A stretch of 12,462 bases of DNA from Duncaniella sp. (GCA_029052375.1 JAIDJD010000298.1:1-12462); one strand, 5' to 3'; shown: positions 1 through 6,898, numbered from the stretch's first letter. Translations and numbers: made by a program. Notes: a model not told the origin generated them from the sequence alone.

Positions 1-228
1 CGGCCTTAGGTTTAAAGTTTAGGGCCTTGCGGCCTTAGGTTTAAAGTTTAGGGCCTTGCGGCCTTGGGTTTAAAGTTTAGGGCCTTGCGGCCTTGGGTTT
101 AAAGTTTAGGGCCTTGCGTCCTTGAGTTTAAAGTTTAGCGAGGCCCTGGGGCCTTGGGTTTAAAGTTTAGGGCCTTGCGGCCTGAAGTTTAAAGTTTAGG
201 GCCCTGGGGCCTGAGGTTTAAAGTTTAG
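1..228 (+). repeat. 29-bp REP-like tandem array, forward arm (array A)
   Basis: About eight head-to-tail units fill this stretch and it probably continues to the left of the window. Units 1-4 start at 1, 30, 59 and 88, an exact 29-bp period. Later units (117, 150, 178, 208) vary from 28 to 33 bp. Each unit joins a small GC palindrome, GGCCTTGCGGCC in its complete form, to the AT-rich segment GGTTTAAAGTTTAG. The palindrome can fold as a 4-bp stem, and on the minus strand its loop is GCAA, a GNRA-type tetraloop. The unit at 117-149 carries the variant GTTTAGCGAGGCC, which elsewhere in the window marks the inner end of an arm, so this array may be composite. No coding potential is seen. The function is unknown; I read it as a REP-like intergenic repeat. 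Confidence 0.9.
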
Positions 229-274
229 GGGTATTGGACTAATAGGTCTTATTGGTCCAATACCCCCTCTTTTT
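228..274 (+). terminator. Strong rho-independent-type terminator in the centre of array A
   Basis: GGGGTATTGGAC (228-239) pairs perfectly with GTCCAATACCCC (255-266). The stem extends through a T-G wobble (240/254) and AATA/TATT (241-244/250-253), giving 17 pairs with a five-base loop GGTCT (245-249). A T-rich tract follows, CTCTTTTT, up to 274. The T tract lies only on the plus-strand exit side, so it should stop rightward transcription arriving from upstream of the window. It lies exactly where the flanking 29-bp repeats switch orientation. It could insulate the response-regulator promoter downstream, or be a structural part of the repeat element itself. Confidence 0.75.
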
Positions 275-335
275 GCAGGCCGCAAGGCCTCGCTAAACTT
301 TAAACCTAAGGCCCCAAGGCCCTAAACCCTAAACC
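275..335 (-). repeat. 29-bp REP-like array, inverted arm (array A)
   Basis: Two units of the same family lie here in the opposite orientation. Read on the minus strand they contain GGTTTAAAGTTTAGCGAGGCC and GGTTTAGGGTTTAGGGCC, with the GGCCGCAAGGCC hairpin at 279-290 on the plus strand. Together with the forward arm they form a head-to-head arrangement centred on the terminator hairpin. Immediately after the arm, CGCGC GATA GCGCG (335-348) is a further small GC hairpin. Confidence 0.85.
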
Positions 336-401
336 GCGCGATAGCGCGCCCCTCACGCAGATTACATTTCAATTTAAAATTTCAGACAATTCGGTTACAA
401 A

Positions 402-434
402 TTTGGGGCGTCATATTTTTTTTGCCTAATTTTG
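402..434 (+). promoter_or_regulatory. Bacteroidota-type promoter for response regulator and rnhB
   Basis: TTTG at 402-405 and TAATTTTG at 427-434 match the -33 and -7 elements of the Bacteroidota primary sigma factor (TTTG and TAnnTTTG), with 21 bp between them. The surrounding DNA is AT-rich, in contrast to the GC-rich genes. Transcription should begin near 440, leaving a leader of about 80 nt before the GTG at 520. The rest of 349-519 shows no convincing gene. Confidence 0.7.
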
Positions 435-519
435 TATATACAATCGCTTGCAGCGATAAGACACCCCCTGCATAACAAACCATTCCAATCAATATCATCC
501 ACGCCATTCTCAAGCCGCC

Positions 520-1230
520 GTGTACAATTCATCTGCAATAACTACGCCTCGCATACTCCTTGTCTCCGGGGACGACTCGCTCAATGCGATGCTGCTCGAC
601 AATCTGAACGCCGAGGGCTATGAGGTGCAGACCGTCACGACCGCCGAAGACGCGCTGATGCTCCCCCTCGACGAGTTCAACCTCATCATTTCTGAGATTG
701 ACCTGCCGGGCGAAATAGACGGCTTCGAGCTGCTCGACCGAGTGAAGGAAGACCGTCTCACAGCGGGTGTCCCCCTGATATTCTGCACATCCCGCGAGAG
801 CGAGAACGACCTGATAAAAGGTCTCAACTCTGGAGCCGACGACTTTGTGACGCGCCCCTTCTCCCTGCGCGAGATGATGGCCCGCATCCGCTCTGTGCTG
901 CGCCGCCACCGCAATATGTCGCCCACGGCCAACACGCGTATCATCGAGTTCCGCACCCTGCTGCTCAACGTAGACTCTCACGGCCTGCTCATAGACGGCG
1001 AAGCCGTGTCGCTCTCCCCCACCGAGTTCTCGCTGCTCACCATGCTCCTGCGCTCGCGCAACAAGCTGTTCCGCCGCGAGGAGATCATCGCCGCCATATG
1101 GCCCGGAGAGGCTGTGGACAATCCCCGCCTCGTGGATGTCAATATCTCGCGCCTGCGCAAGAAACTCGCCTCCTACTCTAAGAATCTGGTCAACAAGTCG
1201 GGCCTCGGCTACGGCTTCATGGACAAATGA
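520..1230 (+). CDS. OmpR/PhoB-family response regulator with degenerate (pseudo-)receiver domain
   Basis: This 236-residue protein has an N-terminal receiver domain (about 10-130) and a C-terminal OmpR/PhoB winged helix (about 138-235), with the typical VDVNISRLRKKL recognition-helix region and a GLGYGF wing. It should bind DNA and regulate transcription. The receiver has lost its phosphorylation site. In ungapped alignment the acidic pair after beta-1 is Ser16-Gly17 (RILLVSGDDS), the phospho-acceptor Asp is Glu59 (LIISEIDLPG), and the conserved Lys is Arg112 (FVTRPFS); the switch Thr90 is kept. The domain is therefore probably not switched by a histidine kinase, and none is encoded nearby. 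The start is a GTG. No ATG exists upstream in frame after the stop at 457, and the first internal ATG (589) would delete beta-1. The ORF overlaps rnhB by ATGA, so the two are probably co-translated. It may belong to the orphan RprY-like regulators of Bacteroidales, but I cannot confirm this. Confidence 0.9.
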   Translation: MYNSSAITTPRILLVSGDDSLNAMLLDNLNAEGYEVQTVTTAEDALMLPLDEFNLIISEIDLPGEIDGFELLDRVKEDRLTAGVPLIFCTSRESENDLIKGLNSGADDFVTRPFSLREMMARIRSVLRRHRNMSPTANTRIIEFRTLLLNVDSHGLLIDGEAVSLSPTEFSLLTMLLRSRNKLFRREEIIAAIWPGEAVDNPRLVDVNISRLRKKLASYSKNLVNKSGLGYGFMDK

Positions 1231-1817
1231 TGCTCCCCACCTGTCTCACCCCCCTGATACTCGAGGCCGGCGTCGACGAGGCCGGCCGCGGATGCCTCGC
1301 CGGGCCCGTATGCGCCGCGGCCGTCATCCTGCCCGACGGTTGGCAGCACCCCCTGCTCAACGACTCCAAGAAGCTGACGCCGGCGCGCCGCGCCATGCTG
1401 CGCGAGGTGATAGAGCGCGAGGCTGTGGCGTGGAGCGTGGCATGGGCCTCGGCCGCCGAAATCGACGATATCAATATACTCAACGCTTCTATCCTGGCCA
1501 TGCACCGCGCTCTCGACGGACTGTCCGTCAGGCCCGGAGCCATAGCCGTGGACGGCAACCGTTTCAAGCCATACCGCGACATACCCTCGCAGACTGTGGT
1601 GAAGGGCGACGCCAAGCTCGGCAACATAGCCGCGGCCTCGATACTGGCCAAGACTCACCGCGACGAGCTGATGGACAGGCTCGCCGCTGAATATCCGGGA
1701 TACGCATGGGATGTAAACAAGGGCTACCCCACCAAGGCCCACCGCGCCGGCATAGCGGCTCTCGGCCCCACTCCTCACCACAGGATGACATTCGGGGGCG
1801 TGAAAGTTGAGAGCTGA
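1227..1817 (+). CDS. rnhB: Ribonuclease HII
   Basis: This 196-residue cytoplasmic endonuclease cleaves the RNA strand of RNA-DNA hybrids and starts removal of misincorporated ribonucleotides from DNA. The family signature is complete: GVDEAGRGCLAGPV with catalytic Asp17 and Glu18, NDSKKL at 45-50, AVDGNRF with Asp109, and KGDAK with Asp128 followed by AAASILAKTHRD. These are the four DEDD metal ligands. The length is normal for the family. The ATG at 1227 overlaps the TGA of the response regulator, and a second ATG follows at once (1230), so either could be used. Coupling to a transcription regulator is unusual for a repair enzyme and probably reflects shared transcription from the promoter at 402-434. 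Confidence 0.96.
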   Translation: MMLPTCLTPLILEAGVDEAGRGCLAGPVCAAAVILPDGWQHPLLNDSKKLTPARRAMLREVIEREAVAWSVAWASAAEIDDINILNASILAMHRALDGLSVRPGAIAVDGNRFKPYRDIPSQTVVKGDAKLGNIAAASILAKTHRDELMDRLAAEYPGYAWDVNKGYPTKAHRAGIAALGPTPHHRMTFGGVKVES

Positions 1818-1827
1818 GAGATATTAG

Positions 1828-1844
1828 CTGACAAGCCCTGTCAG
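1828..1844. terminator. Small hairpin between convergent genes (weak terminator candidate)
   Basis: CTGACA (1828-1833) and TGTCAG (1839-1844) form a 6-bp stem with a five-base loop. It lies between rnhB and the convergent lipoprotein gene. No T tract follows on either side, so its role as a terminator is doubtful. Confidence 0.3.
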
Positions 1845-1886
1845 ACCGATAACCGGCACTTCCCCTACCCTAAACCATACATATAC

Positions 1887-3290
1887 TCACTCTTCCTCTG
1901 CCGGGAAGGGCATCTGGTATGCTCCGGGGGTCGGAGCGGGGAGACGGCCGACGCCGTAGGCGTCTGTTGCGGCCTCGGGGAGTGTCAGCGAAGGGTCTGC
2001 CGTCCCGGCCACGGGAGACTCGGGCAGGAGGCGATAGTCAAAGAAGTAGTCTTCGCGGACGGTGGCATACATCGGGTCGGTGTCCCAGACACAGCCGATG
2101 AAGTTGTCGTCGTCGCTGCCGTCGCTTTTGAATACGCATCCGCGCCAGTAGATGTCTGTGCCGGCAAAGTCGGCTATATTGACATCCTGGCTGAGGCCGT
2201 AGATGATAGAGTTGGAGATATCTGCGCGCAGATAGGGCGCGTCAACGCCTCTGTCGGTGTCGGGATTAGCGTGTACCATCTGGACAGTCTCGCCGCCGAT
2301 GGCCGAGAAGAGATAATAGTTGGCAAAGGTGCAGTGGTTGGCCGTGAGCTGACCGCCGATCACACCGAGCGCGCCCTCGCCGCCCTCGGCCACCTCGGTG
2401 CCCGTAAGGGTGAGGTCGGCATAACGGCCAACGAGAGGATAGCCCGCGGCGTTGCGGAGCCGGCAGTTGTGGAACGACACACTCGAGAGCGAGTCGGCGA
2501 GGACGCCCTCTACGGTGTTGCAGACGGTGGTGTGGCTCAGACGGTTGCCGAGGCTTCCGGGAGCGAATGTGACGCCCTTCCACTGCGAGGCCATGATGTC
2601 GAAAGAGATGTTGCCCACGACGTTGTCTATGCGGTCGCCGCGCATGGTCACAGGCGTGGCGGGCGTGCCTTCCGCGACGAGGCTCCCCCTGACGGTGAGG
2701 CCGGCCTTGTCATGGAAATATAGGGTGACGCCCTCGCGCAGGGTCAGCGTGGCTCCGGGGGCCACCACGAGCGAATCGAATATCTGATAGGGATAGAGGG
2801 CGTCCCACACCTCGTCTGACGTCACCGTATGTCCGCGGCGGCGGATGACGTCGAGGCCTCCGGCGCGCAGCACGACGCTCTGTGTGACGCCGTTGCAGGT
2901 AAAGTCGACGTTGGCGAAGACATCGGTGAGCCGGGGCGATGAGTTGGGGGGCAGCGTGGCCTCGACAAAGACGTATATCGAGTCGCCCGGGCGTATCTCT
3001 ATGTCAGAGAACTCGCGGCCCGAGAAGCCGTCGACATTGATGCGGAAACACTCGGGCTGCTCGCCAGAGAGTGCTATACGGCTTATGTTGAGCTGTCTGT
3101 CGTGGCGGTTGCGCACCGTGAAGCGGTGTGTCGGCGTGGACTGGTCTGTGAATGTCAGCCCCATGTCGAGGGTGTCTGTCGAGAACGCCGGCTGGGAGGA
3201 GGGCGAGGTGTCGAACCCGTCCTCGATACATGAGCTTAGGAGAGCGGATACGCAGCAGAAGAATATAGGGAAGAGGAGAGAGAATCGCAT
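1887..3290 (-). CDS. Beta-helix surface lipoprotein of unknown function
   Basis: With the ATG at 3290 the protein has 467 residues. A longer frame opens at a TTG (3305), but the ATG gives a compact signal peptide, MRFSLLFPIFFCC then SALLSSC, with the lipidated Cys at 21. The mature protein has an immunoglobulin-like segment (about 30-145; NISRIALSG, RPGDSIYVFVEA). A long stretch follows (about 150-440) of short repeated strands such as TLREGVTLYFHDKAGLTVRG and SVSFHNCRLRNA, typical of right-handed parallel beta-helices. It ends in an acidic EEE tail. Such proteins in Bacteroidota are exported and usually surface-bound; some beta-helices act on polysaccharides, but no catalytic motif is recognisable here. 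It lies 51 bp downstream of the thioredoxin-like lipoprotein on the same strand and may be co-transcribed. An imperfect -7 element (ATACTTTG, minus, 3310-3303) could also give it its own promoter. Confidence 0.85.
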   Translation of the reverse strand: MRFSLLFPIFFCCVSALLSSCIEDGFDTSPSSQPAFSTDTLDMGLTFTDQSTPTHRFTVRNRHDRQLNISRIALSGEQPECFRINVDGFSGREFSDIEIRPGDSIYVFVEATLPPNSSPRLTDVFANVDFTCNGVTQSVVLRAGGLDVIRRRGHTVTSDEVWDALYPYQIFDSLVVAPGATLTLREGVTLYFHDKAGLTVRGSLVAEGTPATPVTMRGDRIDNVVGNISFDIMASQWKGVTFAPGSLGNRLSHTTVCNTVEGVLADSLSSVSFHNCRLRNAAGYPLVGRYADLTLTGTEVAEGGEGALGVIGGQLTANHCTFANYYLFSAIGGETVQMVHANPDTDRGVDAPYLRADISNSIIYGLSQDVNIADFAGTDIYWRGCVFKSDGSDDDNFIGCVWDTDPMYATVREDYFFDYRLLPESPVAGTADPSLTLPEAATDAYGVGRLPAPTPGAYQMPFPAEEE

Positions 3291-3341
3291 CAAGGGACTG
3301 GTCAAAGTATCTTTTGGTTATAATCTTATATCATAACGCCT

Positions 3342-4523
3342 TCACTTCGTTTTTATTGCCTTGTCCTCGTCGGCGCGCTTGAGCTGCATGGCCTTGCTGT
3401 TGTCAGGCGAGGGGGCCGCAGGCTTTGGGGCGGCCTCAGGCGAGGGAGTCTTTGCCTTGTCCTCGTCCTTCTTCTCTTCCTCCTGGTCTGCATCGGTGCG
3501 CGAGCCTGCTCCGAGGCCGGCGCGCACGAGCGAGTCGGCCTCGGCGATATCGGTGCCGCGATAGACCACACGGCCCGTGCTGTCGGCCAGTATGACAAAC
3601 GGCGCTTCGGGGATGGTGAATGTCCTTATCTGCATGGCCGACGGGCCTCCCGGGGCCCATGCCTGCTTCCAGAGGGCTGTGTCGGCGCCGAGGTTGGCGC
3701 GCCACACGGCCGAGTCGGTCTCCATGCCTATCTCTATGAGCCTGACCTCGCTCTCCTTGAACTCTTTGTGGAGAGCCTTGAGCAGCCTGAGGGCGGCGGC
3801 GCTCTTGGGGCGGTCGCTGAAGAGGAGCAGCGCGTAGCGCTGTAGGTTGGTAGAGTAGCTGACGTCGGGAGTGACGCCTACGGGGAACGAGAATCCGCGG
3901 GGCGAGCGGTCGATGTCTGCGGTGAGGCGTCCGAGGGCCGAGCCGAAGATGGCTGTGGCCCAGGGGCCCCTGGCCTCGGTGGAGATGAGGTTGAAGACCG
4001 AGTCGGCCTGCAGCTCATGTCCGCGGGTGCGGTAGAGCGTGGCCACGGCCATGGCGGCTCCCTCAGAGCCGCGGTGGGTGTCGACAAAGTCTGTTATCAG
4101 CCTGTTGGCCTGCTCGGGCGTGGCGGCGCGCAGGAGCGAGTCGGCTCCGGCTATCCACGCCGCATACTCGTTCATGGCCTGGTTGTTGCCTGAGACCTTG
4201 AGCGAGCCGAGCCCCCGGGCGGGGTCGACATACAGCTTGATTCTGTCGCCGTCGCGGACCACGAGCGAGGCCAGGGGCTCGCCTCCGTCCATGGGAAAAA
4301 GCTCGAGAAAGACGGGGCGCGGGGCCTCGCCCTCGATGACCACCTTCCCGTCCTTGCCGGGATGGAGCGGGTGGCGCCCGAGCGTCGAGCCGTCTGTCCG
4401 GAGCATCTCCAGGCCGCGGTCGCCGAGCCCTTCCACCGTACATTCTATCTTGTATCCTTTGTCGCTCCCGCAGGCCCCGAGCAGCAAGGCCAGGGGGAGC
4501 AGAAGCCGGAGCATTGGTTTCAT
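3342..4523 (-). CDS. Thioredoxin-fold lipoprotein lacking the CXXC motif
   Basis: This 393-residue lipoprotein has a signal peptide ending in LLLGAC, with the lipidated Cys at 18. Residues about 23-125 resemble the DUF4369-type N-terminal domain found in Bacteroidota envelope thioredoxins (KIECTVEGL, LASLVVRDGDRIKLYV). A helical linker follows, then a thioredoxin-like domain at about 215-335. That domain has the strand ALLLFS, a following helix (about 241-256), and PEAPFVILADSTGRVVYRG containing the cis-Pro equivalent Pro308. Where TlpA/ResA proteins have WCxxC after the first strand, this one has FSDRPKSAA, so redox exchange is not expected. The last 50 residues are a charged Lys/Glu/Pro/Ala-rich tail that looks disordered. 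It is divergent from pldA across a shared promoter region and may head an operon with the beta-helix lipoprotein. A binding or scaffold role in the envelope is inference. Confidence 0.85.
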   Translation of the reverse strand: MKPMLRLLLPLALLLGACGSDKGYKIECTVEGLGDRGLEMLRTDGSTLGRHPLHPGKDGKVVIEGEAPRPVFLELFPMDGGEPLASLVVRDGDRIKLYVDPARGLGSLKVSGNNQAMNEYAAWIAGADSLLRAATPEQANRLITDFVDTHRGSEGAAMAVATLYRTRGHELQADSVFNLISTEARGPWATAIFGSALGRLTADIDRSPRGFSFPVGVTPDVSYSTNLQRYALLLFSDRPKSAAALRLLKALHKEFKESEVRLIEIGMETDSAVWRANLGADTALWKQAWAPGGPSAMQIRTFTIPEAPFVILADSTGRVVYRGTDIAEADSLVRAGLGAGSRTDADQEEEKKDEDKAKTPSPEAAPKPAAPSPDNSKAMQLKRADEDKAIKTK

Positions 4524-4553
4524 ACAGCAGGCTTTGGATGTTATTTACTTCGG

Positions 4554-4586
4554 CAAAGTTACACAAAAAAGCCGATTTTTATGTAA
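4554..4586 (-). promoter_or_regulatory. Promoter for the thioredoxin-like lipoprotein (divergent pair, left)
   Basis: On the minus strand, TAACTTTG (4561 to 4554) matches the Bacteroidota -7 element exactly. With 21 bp spacing, TTAC (4586 to 4583) sits at the -33 position, two matches to TTTG. Transcription should begin near 4547, about 25 nt before the ATG at 4523. The -7 box lies inside a perfect inverted repeat shared with the pldA promoter. Confidence 0.6.
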
Positions 4587-4591
4587 CTTTG
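4559..4591 (+). promoter_or_regulatory. Promoter for pldA (divergent pair, right)
   Basis: TAACTTTG at 4584-4591 is an exact -7 element and TTAC at 4559-4562 is at the -33 position with 21 bp spacing, a mirror image of the left promoter. The two are built from the perfect 11-bp inverted repeat GCAAAGTTACA (4553-4563) / TGTAACTTTGC (4582-4592). Transcription from about 4598 gives a leader of about 50 nt before the pldA ATG at 4648. Confidence 0.6.
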
Positions 4592-4647
4592 CGTCCGATA
4601 ACCGTCAAACCGTCCTCCCTCCTCTGTTTCAACCTCAATACCCCGCC

Positions 4648-5517
4648 ATGCGCCTACGCACTCTGATACCTGCCATAACCGCCGTGTTCCTGCTCGCCGT
4701 CCTCAGCCTCTGGACGGTGCCCGCGCAGGCCCAGATAATCGACTCATACAGGGGCGACACCATCAAGATAGACAGCGACAGCGTCAGGCGGGCGTTCGAC
4801 GAGGGGCCATACTTCGGCCTGTACAAGGACAACTACTTCATCTTCGGGCCTCCCATCGGCCCGCGCATAGCCAAGGACAACACCAACATCAAGTTTCAGA
4901 TTTCGATAGCCCAGAGGCTCACGCGCTCTACCCTGCCCGGCGGCACGTATCTCTTCCTGTTCTATACGCAGAAGTGTTTCTGGAACGTGCTGGAGAAGTC
5001 GATGCCCATGACAGACCTCAACTTCAATCCCGGCATCGGCCTTACCAAGCCGCTCTTTGTCCGGGGGCGCTTTGTCGGCAAGGTAAACCTGATAGCGGAG
5101 CATGAGTCCAACGGCCGCGACGGCACGGCCTCGCGCTCGTGGAACCGCATCTCGCTCGGCGGCAGCATAGTGATAGACCCGCAGGTGACGGTCCACGGCA
5201 AGTTCTGGATACCCATCATCGACAGCGGCGAGAACAGAGACATACTCGACTACTGCGGCATATATCAGATGGGGGCGAGCTACACCACCCTCAACGAGCG
5301 CTTCGGCATGGCCGTCACTCTGGTCAAGAGGCGCGGATGGAAGCTCAACTACAATACGATACTCGAGCTGAACTACCGCATCTTCCCCAGAGACAACCAG
5401 TATATCTTCATGCAGTATTACAACGGCTATGGCGAGGGCCTGCTCGCCTTCCGCGAGCATCATTCTCAGCTGCGCGTGGGCATCGTGATCAAGCCGCGCC
5501 TCTTCAGCGACTACTGA
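4648..5517 (+). CDS. pldA: Outer-membrane phospholipase A (OMPLA)
   Basis: This is a 289-residue outer-membrane beta-barrel that hydrolyses acyl chains of phospholipids, acting as a calcium-dependent dimer in characterised homologues. A signal peptide ends at VPAQAQ (cleavage after about 28). The active site is well preserved. HESNGR gives the catalytic His152 and Ser154, and SRSWNR gives Asn166, with the same 12-residue Ser-Asn spacing as the E. coli enzyme. Arg157 and Ser162 fall at the calcium-site positions. The downstream strand MQYYNGYGEGLL is also diagnostic. The frame stays open upstream to 4039, but that part is antisense to the lipoprotein gene; the ATG at 4648 is followed directly by a signal peptide. 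In other bacteria the enzyme degrades phospholipids that reach the outer leaflet, which keeps the outer membrane asymmetric. It is an ordinary member with no sign of damage. Confidence 0.95.
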   Translation: MRLRTLIPAITAVFLLAVLSLWTVPAQAQIIDSYRGDTIKIDSDSVRRAFDEGPYFGLYKDNYFIFGPPIGPRIAKDNTNIKFQISIAQRLTRSTLPGGTYLFLFYTQKCFWNVLEKSMPMTDLNFNPGIGLTKPLFVRGRFVGKVNLIAEHESNGRDGTASRSWNRISLGGSIVIDPQVTVHGKFWIPIIDSGENRDILDYCGIYQMGASYTTLNERFGMAVTLVKRRGWKLNYNTILELNYRIFPRDNQYIFMQYYNGYGEGLLAFREHHSQLRVGIVIKPRLFSDY

Positions 5518-5534
5518 CGGCGGCCGGCCGTCAG
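5514..5534. terminator. Shared hairpin holding both convergent stop codons
   Basis: CTGACGGC (5514-5521) and GCCGTCAG (5527-5534) form a perfect 8-bp GC-rich stem with the loop GGCCG. The pldA stop TGA (5515-5517) lies in the left arm and the mgtE stop (5533-5531, minus) at the mirror position in the right arm. It may serve as a bidirectional 3' end for both transcripts, but no T tract follows on either strand, so termination is not assured. Confidence 0.5.
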
Positions 5535-6898
5535 ACCACGTGGAAGACGTGGAGGAGCCACGAGGAGATGCCCATGTATATCACCATGCCTATGATGTCG
5601 TTGGTGATGGAGATGAAGGGGCCTGTGGCAAGCGCGGGGTCGATGCGCAGCTTCTCGAGCGTCAGGGGCACAAATGTACCGAACACCGAGGCGAACATCA
5701 CCACGCAGAAGAGCGAGAGGCTCACGGCATAGGTGGTGGCCATGTGGCCCTCCCCTATCGTCAGGAAGTTGTATATCAACACCAGCAGAGCTATTATCGA
5801 ACCGTTGAGCAGGCCGACGCCGAGCTCGCGCAGGAGCTGTGAGGCAGACTCCCTGATGTCGAGCGAGCCGTTGGCAAGACCCTGCACGACGATGGCCGAC
5901 GACTGGGTGCCGACGTTGCCGCCCGTGCCGCCGATGAGGGGGATGAAGAGGGCCAGGGCGGGGTCTATGGCAAACCCGCCCTCGAAACGGCCGAGAATCA
6001 TCGAGTTGCACAGTCCGCCCACCATGCCCATGAGGAGCCAGGGGAGGCGCACCTTGGTCTGTTTCAGCAGGTTGTCGTCGCTCTCGACGTCGCCCGAGAG
6101 ACCCGATGCCAGCTGGTAGTCTCGCTCGCTCGAGTCGCGGACCTTGTCCATGACGTCGTCGACGGTGATGCGCCCGAGCAGGCGCCCGATGGGGTCTATG
6201 ACGGGCATGGCCACGAGGTCGTACTTCTCGAAGTCGAGGGCCACCTCGTCTATCGGCGTGTCCACCTTGACGGCTATCGGGTCTGTCTCCATGACGTGCT
6301 TGATCTTGGAGACCGAGGGATGGGTGATCAGCTTGGTCAGGGGGAGGGTGCCGCGGAGGCGCTCGTCGTTGTCCACGACGTAGACATAGTAGACCTCGTC
6401 TATCTCCTCGGCCTGCATACGCATCTGCTTGATGCACTCCGGCATACTCCAGTTCTCGTTGACCACGATCATCTCCGTGCCCATTAGGCCGCCGGCGGTG
6501 TCCTCGTCGTACTGGAGCAGGTCTATGATGTCGCCGGCCTGCTCCACGTCGTCCATGTGAGAGAGGATGGCGTCTCTCTCCTTCTCGTCGAGGTCCTGTA
6601 TGATGTCCACGGCGTCGTCCGTGTCCATGTGCTCTATCTGCTTGGCTATGTCCTCGGCGTCCATGCGCGCGAAGAGCCCTGCGCGCTCGTCCTCGTCGAG
6701 CTCCATCAGGAGGTCGGCCTGGGTCTCCTCGTCCAGAAGGCGGAAGATGTACTCCTCGTCCTCTGGCGCGAGGTCGCGGTAGAGCTCGGCTATGTCGGCC
6801 GGGTGGAGCTCGGCGAGCTCCTTGCGCGCCCCGCTGTCGTCATGGCCGGCTATCAGCTCTCTGAGACGCTCTATGTATTCGGGGGTGAATTCCTTCAT
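5531..6898 (-). CDS. mgtE: MgtE-type magnesium channel/transporter
   Basis: This 455-residue inner-membrane protein imports Mg2+ as a homodimer and is gated by intracellular magnesium. It has all three parts of the family. The first is an acidic helical N domain (about 1-135). The second is a CBS pair (about 138-255) with AGGLMGTEMIVV, the phrase MPVIDPIGRLLGRITVDDV and a connecting plug helix. The third is a membrane domain (about 283-455) of five hydrophobic segments. That domain carries the conserved pore sequence IGGTGGNVGTQS (322-333) and the last-helix Asp434 in TNDIIGM, the site equivalent to the pore Asp of the Thermus protein. The length is normal. It starts 28 bp after the rsmA stop on the same strand, so the two are probably one operon. 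No magnesium-sensing leader is visible in that short gap. Confidence 0.96.
   Translation of the reverse strand: MKEFTPEYIERLRELIAGHDDSGARKELAELHPADIAELYRDLAPEDEEYIFRLLDEETQADLLMELDEDERAGLFARMDAEDIAKQIEHMDTDDAVDIIQDLDEKERDAILSHMDDVEQAGDIIDLLQYDEDTAGGLMGTEMIVVNENWSMPECIKQMRMQAEEIDEVYYVYVVDNDERLRGTLPLTKLITHPSVSKIKHVMETDPIAVKVDTPIDEVALDFEKYDLVAMPVIDPIGRLLGRITVDDVMDKVRDSSERDYQLASGLSGDVESDDNLLKQTKVRLPWLLMGMVGGLCNSMILGRFEGGFAIDPALALFIPLIGGTGGNVGTQSSAIVVQGLANGSLDIRESASQLLRELGVGLLNGSIIALLVLIYNFLTIGEGHMATTYAVSLSLFCVVMFASVFGTFVPLTLEKLRIDPALATGPFISITNDIIGMVIYMGISSWLLHVFHVV

Noticed and set aside
321..335. Telomere-like CCCTAAA repeats (also TTTAGGG at 11793-11806)
   Set aside because: They are only two-copy variants of the segment GGTTTAAAGTTTAG of the 29-bp unit. 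All surrounding genes are bacterial.
1..335. CRISPR array
   Set aside because: The units are contiguous and nearly identical, with no unique spacers, and no cas genes are present.
432..623. Small 63-residue open frame in the leader of the response regulator
   Set aside because: It starts with TTG inside the -7 promoter element, overlaps the regulator, and its composition is not protein-like.
3291..3305. TTG start five residues upstream for the beta-helix lipoprotein
   Set aside because: The ATG at 3290 gives a better signal peptide, and the TTG is a rare start that overlaps a possible -7 element.
4039..4647. N-terminal extension of pldA (492-residue open frame)
   Set aside because: The extension is antisense to the lipoprotein gene and crosses the pldA promoter. 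The ATG at 4648 begins a clean signal peptide.
5511..6437. Long open frames on both strands inside mgtE, rsmA, polA and the lipoprotein genes
   Set aside because: They are Arg/His/Pro-rich shadow frames, typical of GC-rich DNA, and show no recognisable domains.
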